32,388 bases of DNA, taken from contig JAESPQ010000053.1 of the NCBI GenBank assembly GCA_016765535.1, positions 22,166 through 54,553 of the forward strand, given 5' to 3'. Of this stretch, positions 17,705 through 27,242 are shown piece by piece (position 1 is the stretch's first letter; every line of letters begins with the position of its first letter). The notes below the pieces were generated by a model. That model did no database searches. It was given only the letters and a program-made list of their open reading frames with translations, and was not told where the DNA came from. The position numbers and the translations under genes are program-made. The stretch comes from Alteromonadaceae bacterium (GTDB lineage Bacteria; Pseudomonadota; Gammaproteobacteria; Enterobacterales; Alteromonadaceae).

Positions 17705-19878
17705 TGCGTTTTAAATTTGGCCTACGCGCAAAATTATTACTACTTTCAAGCTTTTTATTTACTATTCCGTGGTTTGGCTATCAATATGTATGGGAAATGG
17801 AAAAATATTTACGCTTTGGTCAAGAACAAACCTTAGTGGGTACCGCAAGAGCTTTAGCCACCGCATTACATGAGCGCCCCAAGCTATTTAATAATCAAGC
17901 CAGTTTTTTACCTAATGTTGAGCAAGGTAAAGATCTCTACGGCTATCAATTAAAACAAGCAATTCAGCTTGACGGCTTAAATAATGATTGGCCTAATGTT
18001 GAAGAACGCAGCCACTTTTATGGGCAAAAACAACAATTAAATAGTGGTGTAAAACAAGCGCCATCAGATCTTAATTTTACCGCAATGTTAGGAAAATATG
18101 ATAAATATCTTTATCTTTTTTTCGCCGTTGTCGATAACAACATTAATTATAGGGGTAAAAATAGCCGTAGTATCACCAATAATGATCACCTTGAAATTTC
18201 TTATTTAGATCAACAAGGGCAGTTTAATCACTTTATCATTAGTAATAAACAAGCTGGCTGGATAGACGCCTACAAAGTAAATAATACCGACCATAACGTA
18301 CCCAAAATAGCTAAACATATTCAAGGTACATGGCTAACAACACCACTTGGTTACAATATTGAACTTCGTATTCCATTAACCACTATTGGCGATAAACTTG
18401 CTTTTGCTATGGACGATGTTCGCCAAAATAAACACACACTTATCGGCTCTGCTGATCCAAGTAATGCCGATAGTTTAGGCACTATTTTAGTCCCCTCACC
18501 AGAAATAGAACGTATTGTTAAAGGTATGAGTTATAGTAATTCACGCATTTGGGTGGTTGACCAACATGGTCGTGTATTAGCCAGCACTGGCGATATAAAA
18601 AAAGCAGATGGTGTATGGCAACGTAGTATAAAAAATAAGCAAGCTAATTCTTGGCTTGGTCGTTGGATAGATAACTTCACTAAAAATTATTTACACCCAC
18701 TTTATTATAAAATTTTAACAAAACCACCTGAAGATTTTATCGATAAAATTTACGATGCGGGACAATTACAAGGTGAGCATATTGTGAGTGCCTTGCATGG
18801 CAAAGCAAAATCACAATGGCGGTTAACCGCCGATAAACAAGCGGTAATATTATCAGCGGCCTACCCTATTTACATTAATAATAAAGTACATGGCGCGGTA
18901 ATAGCAGAAGAAACCACCAATGGTATTCGCACCTTAAGAAATCGCGCCTTAGAAAAGCTTTTTACGGTCATTATCACCATTTTATTAATTGGCGCTTTAG
19001 TGTTTTTTATTTTTGCCTCGCGTATCTCTAATCGTATTCGTCGCTTACGTAATCAAGCAGAGCATGCCATTGATCAATATGGACGTATTAAGGCAGAAGT
19101 TATTCCCTCTACAGCAAAAGATGAAATAGGTGACTTATCGCGTAGTTTTGCCAGCGTGGTAAAACGATTAAGCCAGTATAACCATTATTTAGAAAATATG
19201 TCCTCTCGTTTATCACACGAATTACGCACCCCAATCGCCGTAGTAAGAACTTCTTTAGAGAATTTAAGTTTACAAAAGCTCCCTGAGTCAACCAATGCTT
19301 ATATTGAGCGCGCACAAACAGGCATTAATAGGTTAAACCATATAATTACTCGTATGAGTGAGGCAACACGCATTGAGCAAATGTTGCAACATACAGAAAA
19401 AGAAGCGTTTGACTTAGCTAAAATAGTGGAAGGTTGTTTACAAGGATATCAACAAATTTATCCTGATATTCATTTTCGATATGAAAAGATATTATCAACA
19501 AAAGAAAAATCAACAAAAGAGCAACCAGCTAATTTAGTTGGTTTACCTGAGCACATCGCGCAACTACTTGATAAAGTGATTGCCAATGCTGTCGAGTTTA
19601 CTGATGATGAAAAAGTGAGTATTAATTTATCTCAGCATAAACAGTTATGGCGGCTCACCATTAGTAATAATGGCATGCTATTACCCGAGAAAATGCAGGA
19701 TAAACTATTTGAGTCTATGGTATCACTTCGTCCTCAAGATAAACAAAACCAACCTCATTTAGGGCTAGGATTATTTATTGCTCGCTTAATTACCGAATAT
19801 CATCACGGCACCATTAGCGCAAAAAACCACTTTGATCCTAATGGCGTGACAATTGAGGTTAATTTTCCTTTTTCTTAA
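17704..19878 (+). CDS. pdsS: Dedicated sortase system histidine kinase PdsS
   Basis: The 724-residue protein is an inner-membrane sensor kinase. TM1 is at about 10-29 and TM2 at 416-439, leaving a very large periplasmic part of some 385 residues. That part begins with QLDGLNNDWPN (about 88-98), the signature start of a CBM9-like carbohydrate-binding fold, running to about 260. After TM2 come a HAMP domain (about 440-490), a HisKA domain with His505 in SSRLSHELRTP, an N box with Asn628 and a G box GLGLF (687-691). Family knowledge places such a kinase with sortase operons of marine Gammaproteobacteria. The periplasmic lectin-like domain suggests it senses a sugar or cell-wall fragment; this is inference. 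It overlaps pdsR by one base. Confidence 0.9.
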   Translation: MRFKFGLRAKLLLLSSFLFTIPWFGYQYVWEMEKYLRFGQEQTLVGTARALATALHERPKLFNNQASFLPNVEQGKDLYGYQLKQAIQLDGLNNDWPNVEERSHFYGQKQQLNSGVKQAPSDLNFTAMLGKYDKYLYLFFAVVDNNINYRGKNSRSITNNDHLEISYLDQQGQFNHFIISNKQAGWIDAYKVNNTDHNVPKIAKHIQGTWLTTPLGYNIELRIPLTTIGDKLAFAMDDVRQNKHTLIGSADPSNADSLGTILVPSPEIERIVKGMSYSNSRIWVVDQHGRVLASTGDIKKADGVWQRSIKNKQANSWLGRWIDNFTKNYLHPLYYKILTKPPEDFIDKIYDAGQLQGEHIVSALHGKAKSQWRLTADKQAVILSAAYPIYINNKVHGAVIAEETTNGIRTLRNRALEKLFTVIITILLIGALVFFIFASRISNRIRRLRNQAEHAIDQYGRIKAEVIPSTAKDEIGDLSRSFASVVKRLSQYNHYLENMSSRLSHELRTPIAVVRTSLENLSLQKLPESTNAYIERAQTGINRLNHIITRMSEATRIEQMLQHTEKEAFDLAKIVEGCLQGYQQIYPDIHFRYEKILSTKEKSTKEQPANLVGLPEHIAQLLDKVIANAVEFTDDEKVSINLSQHKQLWRLTISNNGMLLPEKMQDKLFESMVSLRPQDKQNQPHLGLGLFIARLITEYHHGTISAKNHFDPNGVTIEVNFPFS

Positions 19879-19910
19879 TAGCAAGAGATTAAGTAAAACA
19901 ACTTAAAAAA

Positions 19911-20276
19911 TTACTCTAACGCATGCTGCCACTCATGCATTTTTTTAGTAAGGTTGGCCGATATTTTTGAAAATTCACCACCTAACGCTAAACGTTGATG
20001 AGCTTCATCTGTTTTACCCTTTAGCGCCAACGCTAAAATAGCACTAGCTTCTTGGTGAAACTCGGCATGCAATGTGACTATTTCATGATAATGCGGCATA
20101 CTTTTAACGCTAGGATCAATGCGTTCATACAACCATTTACCAAATGAACAATTATTATCACATTTCACTCGTTCAGGTGTCGATTCACATTCTCCTGTAT
20201 CAATAGCTTGACGTAATTTTTGTTTCCACATGCCATGAGCTGAAACTGCTTTATCTATTTCATCATGTACCGACAT
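19911..20276 (-). CDS. Stand-alone CZB (chemoreceptor zinc-binding) domain protein
   Basis: The 121-residue protein is a single all-helical CZB domain without any attached signalling module. The pattern is His14, Cys43 in the CSFGKWLY motif, and His62, His64, His70 and His74 in the HYHEIVTLHAEFH segment; CZB domains bind zinc through three His and one Cys. Cys30 and Cys39 are extra cysteines. In known proteins CZB is fused to chemoreceptors or diguanylate cyclases and senses zinc or hypochlorous acid; a free-standing version may act as a soluble zinc or redox sensor that pairs with another protein. It is convergent with pdsS, 32 bases away, and divergent from yciB. Confidence 0.85.
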   Translation of the reverse strand: MSVHDEIDKAVSAHGMWKQKLRQAIDTGECESTPERVKCDNNCSFGKWLYERIDPSVKSMPHYHEIVTLHAEFHQEASAILALALKGKTDEAHQRLALGGEFSKISANLTKKMHEWQHALE

Positions 20277-20445
20277 TTACTATTCCTTCTGTTTTTATTT
20301 ACGCTTTATACTCACATCATCTGTTATCAGCGTAGGCTAAAAATAAGCTAAAATCACATTGAAATAAAAATTTACTATAATTTGTTTGGCTAATGACTAT
20401 TAGTTTAGTTAAAATTAAAGTTCTTAACGCTTTTGATGATATTTT

Positions 20446-21018
20446 ATGCACGCATTATTTGAATACCTACCGCTTGTTATTTTTTTTATTTTTTATAAGT
20501 TATTTGACTTATATTGGGCAACAGGGGCACTGATCGTTTTGTCCGCATTGCAAATTATTTATTATTTAGCACGAAAAAAGCCTGTTCCTAAACGCAATTG
20601 GATTTTCTTTGCCTTAATTTTGGTCTTTGGTGGCTTAACCATATTTTTTCATGATGACACTTTTTTAAAATGGAAAGTGACTATTATTAATGTCTTTTTT
20701 GCTACGGCTTTATTAGTAAGTCGCTATGTATTAAATAACAATATTATTAAACAGTTTTTACACGAGTCCATGGAATTACCTAAAGCTATTTGGGATAAAC
20801 TCAATATTGCTTGGGCATTGTTTTTTCTTTTGTGTGGTGGGCTTAACTGGTATGTGGCGTTTCATTTCGAACAAGAAGTCTGGGTAAACTTTAAAGTATT
20901 CGGTTTAACTGGCTTAACCTTTATTTTTGCGATTAGCTCCATCGCTTCACTTTATAAATATTTACCACAAGACGATGAAGATAAACCTAGCAGCAATAGC
21001 GCTAAACTAAATAAATAA
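20446..21018 (+). CDS. yciB: Inner membrane-spanning protein YciB (septation protein A family)
   Basis: The 190-residue protein has about five hydrophobic segments (near 8-25, 25-43, 50-68, 77-95, 120-138 and 148-168, some short) and the family hallmarks [16 protein letters not shown] at the start and LNWYVAFHF in the middle. YciB is an inner membrane protein linked to cell envelope synthesis and septation in enterobacteria and Shigella (IspA). The C terminus after the last membrane segment is hydrophilic ([15 protein letters not shown]). There is no clear ribosome binding site before the ATG. It is followed 31 bases later by yciI, as in E. coli and many relatives. Confidence 0.94.
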   Translation: MHALFEYLPLVIFFIFYKLFDLYWATGALIVLSALQIIYYLARKKPVPKRNWIFFALILVFGGLTIFFHDDTFLKWKVTIINVFFATALLVSRYVLNNNIIKQFLHESMELPKAIWDKLNIAWALFFLLCGGLNWYVAFHFEQEVWVNFKVFGLTGLTFIFAISSIASLYKYLPQDDEDKPSSNSAKLNK

Positions 21019-21049
21019 TGTTATAACAATAATTTTTAAGGTTACCACT

Positions 21050-21355
21050 ATGTATTATATGATTTATTCTGAAGATATCGAAAATAGTTTAGCACTAAGG
21101 TTATCAGTACGTGAACAACATTTAGCACGGTTAAAAGAGTTAGAACAACAAGGTAGATTGCTTGTCGCTGGCCCTTGCCCAGCAATTGATAATGAAGATC
21201 CTGGTGAAGCGGGTTTTACAGGATCATTAATTATTGCTACCTTTAATAGCTTAGAAGAAGCAAAAAAATGGGCGAGTAATGATCCTTACATTGACGCTGG
21301 CGTTTATCAAAATGTAACGGTTAAGCCTTATAAAAAAGTATTACCCACAGCGTAA
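21050..21355 (+). CDS. yciI: YciI family protein
   Basis: The 101-residue protein is very close to E. coli YciI, a small ferredoxin-like alpha/beta dimer. It shows the shared blocks [15 protein letters not shown] (17-31), with His24 conserved, and [20 protein letters not shown] (40-59). Related proteins carry out dehalogenation or muconolactone isomerase-like chemistry, but the function of this subgroup is unknown. It is directly downstream of yciB, probably in one transcript, with an AAGG before the ATG. Confidence 0.95.
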   Translation: MYYMIYSEDIENSLALRLSVREQHLARLKELEQQGRLLVAGPCPAIDNEDPGEAGFTGSLIIATFNSLEEAKKWASNDPYIDAGVYQNVTVKPYKKVLPTA

Positions 21356-21391
21356 AGTTTAACAGCACATATAAAGGTATTAACTTTAACT

Positions 21392-21799
21392 ATGAATAAA
21401 TTTTTATATTTAACCATCATAAGTCTATTGTTAACGACTCCTGTAAGTATGGCCTCGTATAAAAGTAATAAAAATATCAAACAATGTACTAAACAAAAAT
21501 CGGTAGCCAAAGCATCACAATGTTTAGATACTATTATTGAAAAAACAGATCGCGAGTTACAAACTTGGGTTAATAACCAAACATTTAATTTAGAAGAATT
21601 AGCAATAAAAACAGGGCGAAAATCAGCATTATCACTATTTAAGCGTTCACAAAGTGATTTTATGAATTACCGAGAAAATAATTGTCGTTGGCAATACTTA
21701 GCTATTTCGCCTGACATACACGCAGGTAATGCTTATAAAAAATGTTATATTTTAGTCAGCCGAGATAGAATTAAAGAATTAAGCCATGTCGCTAAATAA
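21392..21799 (+). CDS. LprI-type (DUF1311) secreted protein
   Basis: The 135-residue protein has a signal peptide (MNKFLYLTIISLLLTTPVSM, cleavage probably after Ala21). The mature part has four cysteines and the DUF1311 pattern: an early Cys (C32), a CLDTIIEKTDRELQ helix, a KRSQSDFMNYRENNCRW block and a final CYILVSRDRIKEL helix. Domains of this kind occur in the Mycobacterium LprI lysozyme inhibitor, so it may protect the wall from lysozyme, but for most members function is untested. It follows yciI by 36 bases and may be read from the same transcript. A weak hairpin with a T run follows at about 21825-21846. Confidence 0.82.
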   Translation: MNKFLYLTIISLLLTTPVSMASYKSNKNIKQCTKQKSVAKASQCLDTIIEKTDRELQTWVNNQTFNLEELAIKTGRKSALSLFKRSQSDFMNYRENNCRWQYLAISPDIHAGNAYKKCYILVSRDRIKELSHVAK

Positions 21800-21875
21800 T
21801 AATACGTAAACTTAAATAAAAAAATAGTACCGTTACTGGTTTTTTATAACTGTAGATTGATTGATGTTATGCTTT

Positions 21876-22943
21876 TTATTCTGTAAGTCTTTCTGTGTTT
21901 TCTAAGATTAATTCATCTCCTGATAATAACAAAGCAAACCAGCGCCCTTCACTTGAGCTTTCTAACGCTATTTTGATGATCATCGTTAACGGAATAGACA
22001 ACAGCATACCAACGGTGCCTAACAACCACCCCCAAAAAATTAACGACAGAAAAACCACCAAGGTAGAAAGACCAAGGCCTTTGCCTAGATAACGAGGCTC
22101 TATAACACTGCCCATCACCATATTAATAACCATATAACCTAAACCAATAAAACCCGCTTCTGCAAAACCAAGTTGTAATACCGCTAACGACATAGCCGGT
22201 ACTGCGGCAATAATAGAGCCAATATTAGGAATATAATTCAATAAAAAAGCTAACACTCCCCACAGTAAATAAAAATCTAAGTCAAATATTTTTAGCATTA
22301 ACGCAACTAATATCCCTGTAGCAATACTAACTACGGTTTTAATGGCAATATAATGATTTACTGCAATTAAAAACCGATCAATTTGTTGCTGACGCATTTG
22401 AGGATCGTCTAAGGCGAAATGTAATTTTAATGGTAATGAAGATGCTTCAAAAAGCATAAAAATAACGGTTATTAAAATCAGAAAAAAGTTTGCCATCACA
22501 CTACCTAAACCGCTAAGCATGGTTGCGGCCAAATTTAAGGCTGCGGAGGGATCAAAATATTCGGTAAGTAAATCATTAGATATTTGAATGTTATAATGGG
22601 CTAATTGCTGTGTTAACCATAAAAATTGCCCTTTTAATTGCACTCTATATTCAGGTAATAAATGTGATAGTTGATTTAATGAATTTCCAACTAAACTAGC
22701 GATAGATAACACAATGAGTACGAAAATCACGATCACTGAAACAACAGAAAAGGCTTTGGGTATTTTATATTTATCGGCTTTAGCAATAATAGGATTACAA
22801 ATGATGGCAATAAATACCGACAGTAAAAATGGCACAAGTATATTAGCCGCAAGTTTCAAGCCTGCCAAAATAATAAAAATGGCTGCGGTCACTAATAAGG
22901 CTTTAACCGCCCCTTGTTTTTTTACATTTTCATCAATAGACAT
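21876..22943 (-). CDS. AI-2E family transporter (PerM-like permease)
   Basis: The 355-residue protein is an inner-membrane permease of the AI-2E transporter family. It has a pair of hydrophobic segments at the start (about 14-32 and 33-50), one near 60-83, a large hydrophilic central part, and a block of four or five helices from about 145 to 335 with the motifs WGVLAFLLNYIPNIGS (about 227-242) and the GYMVINMVMGSVIEPRYLGKGLGLS segment. Members include TqsA, which exports autoinducer-2, and others that act as Na+/H+ antiporters, so the substrate cannot be read from sequence. It is monocistronic by position, 217 bases from ybbP, and convergent with the LprI-like gene. Confidence 0.9.
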   Translation of the reverse strand: MSIDENVKKQGAVKALLVTAAIFIILAGLKLAANILVPFLLSVFIAIICNPIIAKADKYKIPKAFSVVSVIVIFVLIVLSIASLVGNSLNQLSHLLPEYRVQLKGQFLWLTQQLAHYNIQISNDLLTEYFDPSAALNLAATMLSGLGSVMANFFLILITVIFMLFEASSLPLKLHFALDDPQMRQQQIDRFLIAVNHYIAIKTVVSIATGILVALMLKIFDLDFYLLWGVLAFLLNYIPNIGSIIAAVPAMSLAVLQLGFAEAGFIGLGYMVINMVMGSVIEPRYLGKGLGLSTLVVFLSLIFWGWLLGTVGMLLSIPLTMIIKIALESSSEGRWFALLLSGDELILENTERLTE

Positions 22944-23160
22944 AGTAATATTTTATGATCCCATTATTTGTTTAGATAGTTACCCAGCTCTCTATAAAAA
23001 GTTCGTCCCCCTAAAAATTCATTTCAAGATCTACTCACTTATTATACGAATTCAGGACTTACATTAAGTTTACTAAAAAAAATAATAACTTAAATATTTT
23101 ATTTATTCTACGCTACATAAATTAGCTAATAATATAGAACAATAATTATTACAGGACGCA

Positions 23161-25710
23161 CTAAACAGCGTAACGATGTAGCGCTGTTTTAGTCAACAAA
23201 CGCCAGCAACTTAATAACCCAAGTAAACCAACAAACAAACCGCCTGAAACAATGGCAATTACCCAAAAGTCAAAATGAAAACTTGCGGTCATATTAAACA
23301 ACCTTGTTTGTAAAAAATATACGATTATTTCCATGACAAAACTGGCTAGAGTACCCGCAATAACGCCTAATGCAATAAATTCATAAAGCACACTATTACG
23401 TAATAATCGACCATTTGCGCCTAAAGTACGTAAAATAGCGAGTTCTCGTTGGCGCTCAGCCATGGTCGCTTGCACTTGCGCGACAAGTACTAAACAACCC
23501 GCTAAAACAACAATGACTAATATAAAGGCAATGGCTAACGACACTTGTTTGATAATGTTACTTAATTGTTTGATCATCGCATCAACATCAAGCATGGTAA
23601 TAGTCGGGTATTGCGCTAAAAATTGTGCAAATAAATTTTCTTTTTCAGGGGGAATATATAAAGATGAAATATAAGTAACAGGATAATTTGCTAATACTTT
23701 ACGATTAAATATCATATAAAAATTAGGTTGCATGCTTTGCCAATTAACTTTTCGAATACTGGTAACTTTCACCTGAAAAACATCACTGCCTAAACTAAAG
23801 GACAACTTATCTCCAAGGTGGATATCAAGGCGCTTAGCAATACTTTCTTCAATCGAAACCTGTGCGGTATTATCACTTGCTGTCCACCATTTACCCGCGA
23901 AAACTTTATTTTTTTTTGGTAACTTATCCAGCCAAGTTAAATTTAATTCACGACCAAGGCCAATACGCGGCTTAGTTGTTTTATTTTTAACCTTTTTGCT
24001 GCCAAATTCATTTTTAGTGACCATTTGACTAGCAACTATTTTTTCATTATTAATTGCAGTTAACCGACCAGGTACTACTGGAAACAAAGCACTTGCTTGT
24101 AAGTGATTATGATCCACAAACTGTTGCACTTTTGCCAATTGAGGTTGGCTAATATTAATTAAAAATTTATTTGCACTGTTGTCGGGTAATTGCTTTTGCC
24201 AATCATTTAATAAATCGCTGCGCACCACAACAAGTAATAAAAGCAAATTTATCGCGAGGGTAAAGCTCACTAACTGAATACTGTTTTCGGTTGATCGACG
24301 TTTTAAATTAGCTAACGCTAATTGCCATGCTTGCCCTGCTCCTGATCCCATCGTACGACTAAGCTTTACTAACTGTAATGCCAATAGTAATAACACCACG
24401 ACAATGAATGCACCTGCCGCTAATAACACCAAACTTAATAACCAATCACCACTAAATAGCCAAAGCAAACTAAATAGTGCTAATACTGCAGGTAAATGTT
24501 TATAGTTCAAAAATTGAGTGGGTGTATTAACTCTGGAGCGAACAACAACTAATGGCGAGGTATTAATAAGTTCATATAACGGCGCAATAGCAAACGCAAT
24601 AACACAAATCAACCCTGTGGTAACCGCGGTAAATAAAGGGTAATACCACTTAAACGAATTATTTATAGGTAAATATTCAGCCATAACAGTTAAGCCAGCA
24701 TATTGAATTAAATAACCAAAACACAAACCGACAATAATGCTAACAAAACTCAGTAAAGACCAATGAATAATATATAACTGAGTAACATAAGACTTACTTG
24801 CGCCCATTGCCTTAAATACCGCAACCGATGATTGATGACGCTGACTATAACGCCGAGCAGCAACGCTAATAGCCACAGCAGCTAAAATAACCCCTAACAA
24901 ACTCGCTAAGCTTAAATATTTTTCTGCTTTATTTAAGGTTTTTGCCAGCGCATTTTGCTGGCTTTTAATACCATACCAACGCTGAGTATCATTTATTTGC
25001 GGTTTTATCCAATTTGAAAATTTTTCTATGTTTTGATGTTCACCTGAAAATAAATATTTATATTTGACCCGACTACCCGCTTGGATCAAAGCGGTTTTAT
25101 CAATATCGGCAATATTAAGAATAATTTCAGGCCCTAATGAAAAAAGGTTTAGTGAGGCATCCGGACGTTGCTTAATAACACCAGCAATAATAAAAAGACT
25201 GTTACCGATTTCAATTTTATCACCCAAAACGAGTTTTAATTTTGTTAATAATGATGCCTCAACCCAAATAGATCCTGATGTTGGCTCATGAACGGCTTGC
25301 GCTTTTCCTGCTAAATAATCTTTTTGTGTGGTACTTACTAATAATTGACCTTTTAATGGATAAAGATCTGACGTTGCCGTTAATGATGCTAACAACATAT
25401 GAGTATTATCACTGAACACCATAGATGACATTATAATTTGTTTTGCATATTGTAAATTAAGCTGCTGACTTTTAAGTAAAACATTTTCATTGATAGGCCG
25501 ACTAGATTGCAAAACTCTATCTGCGGCGATAAAACGACTACTTTGTTCAACCAAAGCAACCTTTATTTGGCTAGAGAAGCCAGACAATGAAAAAACAGTT
25601 GCCACAGCAAGTACTATCGCAAAAAAGACAATCGTTAGCTCTCCCTGACGAGTTTCGTGTTTAAACAGCCGCAATGATTGTTTAACCACTAAATTAGACA
25701 ACAAGCCCAT
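23161..25710 (-). CDS. ybbP: ABC transporter permease, YbbP/FtsX-like
   Basis: The 849-residue membrane protein has one N-terminal membrane segment (about 23-45), a large extracytoplasmic domain (about 46-260), an FtsX-type group of helices (about 263-385), a further pair of hydrophobic segments (about 405-450 and 485-500), a second extracytoplasmic domain (about 505-710) and a second FtsX-type group (about 720-840) with QATMAERQRELAILRTLGA. This two-FtsX layout is that of YbbP. With the ATPase YbbA it forms a MacB-like mechanotransmission complex rather than a classic transporter. In E. coli ybbA-ybbP accompany tesA, and together they are linked to release of a substrate processed by TesA. 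Its ATG overlaps the stop codon of ybbA by one base (TAATG). Confidence 0.92.
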   Translation of the reverse strand: MGLLSNLVVKQSLRLFKHETRQGELTIVFFAIVLAVATVFSLSGFSSQIKVALVEQSSRFIAADRVLQSSRPINENVLLKSQQLNLQYAKQIIMSSMVFSDNTHMLLASLTATSDLYPLKGQLLVSTTQKDYLAGKAQAVHEPTSGSIWVEASLLTKLKLVLGDKIEIGNSLFIIAGVIKQRPDASLNLFSLGPEIILNIADIDKTALIQAGSRVKYKYLFSGEHQNIEKFSNWIKPQINDTQRWYGIKSQQNALAKTLNKAEKYLSLASLLGVILAAVAISVAARRYSQRHQSSVAVFKAMGASKSYVTQLYIIHWSLLSFVSIIVGLCFGYLIQYAGLTVMAEYLPINNSFKWYYPLFTAVTTGLICVIAFAIAPLYELINTSPLVVVRSRVNTPTQFLNYKHLPAVLALFSLLWLFSGDWLLSLVLLAAGAFIVVVLLLLALQLVKLSRTMGSGAGQAWQLALANLKRRSTENSIQLVSFTLAINLLLLLVVVRSDLLNDWQKQLPDNSANKFLINISQPQLAKVQQFVDHNHLQASALFPVVPGRLTAINNEKIVASQMVTKNEFGSKKVKNKTTKPRIGLGRELNLTWLDKLPKKNKVFAGKWWTASDNTAQVSIEESIAKRLDIHLGDKLSFSLGSDVFQVKVTSIRKVNWQSMQPNFYMIFNRKVLANYPVTYISSLYIPPEKENLFAQFLAQYPTITMLDVDAMIKQLSNIIKQVSLAIAFILVIVVLAGCLVLVAQVQATMAERQRELAILRTLGANGRLLRNSVLYEFIALGVIAGTLASFVMEIIVYFLQTRLFNMTASFHFDFWVIAIVSGGLFVGLLGLLSCWRLLTKTALHRYAV

Positions 25711-26516
25711 TATTTAATGACCCTAGGTTGAGGTTCTGACTTAAAGAGAGCTTGTTCCTGTAAAAGATCAGTACTTGAATTTAGATCAGAATTAAGCTTT
25801 GAATTAAGTGGTGAGGGTAAAGGAAGATTATTTTGCTGAGCAATTAAATGTCCATCTGCCATTTCAATTTGTTTTTGACAACGTTGCGCTAATTTTTGAT
25901 CATGGGTAACAAGTACTAAGGTTGTGCCATATTGCTGATTTAAATTAAATAACAAATTGGCAATATGCTGTCCGGTATTACTATCTAAATTACCGGTTGG
26001 TTCATCAGCAAATAATATATCGGGTTGTGTTATAAAAGCGCGAGCAATGGCCACTCGCTGTTGCTCACCGCCTGAAAGTTGATTAGGAAAATGATCGCCA
26101 CGTTCAGCTAAACCAACATCATTAAGTAAGGTTAATGCTAATTCTTTAGCATTACTTTTATGTGCTAATTCAGCGGGTAACATAATATTTTCAAGCGCGG
26201 TTAAACTATTAATAAGTAAAAATTGTTGAAAAATAAAACCGACATGCTCAGCCCTTACCTGACTTCTTTGTTCTTCATCAAGTTGATGTAATGCTTGTTG
26301 CTTAAGATAAACTTCTCCTGCACTTGGTAAGTCCAATCCAGCTAAAAGTGATAACAAGGTAGTTTTACCCGAACCAGACGAACCGACAATCGCTAACGTT
26401 TCACCTGCATTAACCACAAGATCTATCGGTTTAAGTATAGTAAGCTGTTTATTTTCAAGCTTTACACTCTTAGTTAATTGTTTGACTTCAAGGATAGTAT
26501 CTGTATTTATGTTCAT
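25710..26516 (-). CDS. ybbA: ABC transporter ATP-binding protein YbbA
   Basis: The 268-residue protein has Walker A GSSGSGKT (45-52), a Q loop in FIFQQFLL (about 94-101), the signature LSGGEQQR (147-154), Walker B ILFADE (167-172) and the switch His205 in LVTHDQ. It belongs to the LolD/MacB/YbbA group that energises FtsX-type permeases. The ATPase proper ends near residue 228; the last 40 residues ([20 protein letters not shown] and onward) are a low-complexity, LNS-repeating tail not typical of YbbA. It is upstream of and coupled to ybbP, and head to head with tesA, whose ATG lies inside the first codons of this gene. Confidence 0.93.
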   Translation of the reverse strand: MNINTDTILEVKQLTKSVKLENKQLTILKPIDLVVNAGETLAIVGSSGSGKTTLLSLLAGLDLPSAGEVYLKQQALHQLDEEQRSQVRAEHVGFIFQQFLLINSLTALENIMLPAELAHKSNAKELALTLLNDVGLAERGDHFPNQLSGGEQQRVAIARAFITQPDILFADEPTGNLDSNTGQHIANLLFNLNQQYGTTLVLVTHDQKLAQRCQKQIEMADGHLIAQQNNLPLPSPLNSKLNSDLNSSTDLLQEQALFKSEPQPRVIK

Positions 26517-27183
26517 TATTAATTTTATACTCGGTCATAGTTTTTCGAATTCAGGTTTAAAAATATCACTAAAAAAATACTTACTCTGTATTTTTATTAT
26601 CAGTAGTTATTCATTCTCAAGCAATGTTAGTGCTACGTCTATTTTATTATTAGGGGATAGTTTAAGTGCAAGCAGAGGAATGTCACAAAAAGAGGGTTGG
26701 GTACACTTACTTAATATTAAATTTACAGAACAAAAATCTGCGATAAAAATAATCAATGCAAGTATCAGCGGCGAAACCACAGCAGGCGGTCTAGCGCGAT
26801 TGGGTAATATATTAGCAAAAAAAAAGGTTGATTATTTACTTGTTGAATTAGGTGGAAATGATGGTTTAAGAGGATTTCCGCCAACATTAATAAAAAACAA
26901 CTTGTTACAAATAATACAGTTAGCAAAAGCTAAAAACATCCAAATATTATTAATGGATATACGTATTCCACCCAATTACGGCATGCGTTATAGCAAACTT
27001 TTTAATACTGTTTTTAGCCAAACAGCGCAAGAAAAAAATATCATATTGTTACCATTTTTCATCAAAGATATTGCGATTAGGCCTGAATTAATGCAACAAG
27101 ATGGTATTCACCCGAATAAGCAGGCACAACCAATGATCGCTAATGTAATGTTTAAGCAACTTACAAGAATAATAAAAGAATAA
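26509..27183 (+). CDS. tesA: Arylesterase / acyl-CoA thioesterase I, TesA-type GDSL hydrolase
   Basis: TesA is a periplasmic SGNH hydrolase that cleaves acyl esters and thioesters. From the ATG at 26509 it has 224 residues. Block I is LLLGDSLSASRGM, nucleophile Ser51; block II is ISGETTAGG; block III is LVELGGNDGLRGF; block V is QQDGIHPNKQAQ with the catalytic Asp and His. A hydrophobic segment (about 20-39) and VSA near 40-42 make a signal peptide, preceded by an unusual ~18-residue N-terminal extension. The only closer start would be non-standard. The frame is open upstream to a TTG at 26482, which is less likely. The gene is divergent from ybbA with an 8-base overlap of coding sequence. 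Confidence 0.93.
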   Translation: MFIINFILGHSFSNSGLKISLKKYLLCIFIISSYSFSSNVSATSILLLGDSLSASRGMSQKEGWVHLLNIKFTEQKSAIKIINASISGETTAGGLARLGNILAKKKVDYLLVELGGNDGLRGFPPTLIKNNLLQIIQLAKAKNIQILLMDIRIPPNYGMRYSKLFNTVFSQTAQEKNIILLPFFIKDIAIRPELMQQDGIHPNKQAQPMIANVMFKQLTRIIKE

Positions 27184-27242
27184 AAATAGTTTGAGCAAAC
27201 GTTGCTAAGCGACAAGTAATACCAGAGATAAAGAAGATCAAA

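Noticed and set aside
22714-23067. Plus-strand open frame over the start of the AI-2E permease gene
   Set aside because: Antisense to a well-supported conserved gene, with low-complexity composition and no family resemblance.
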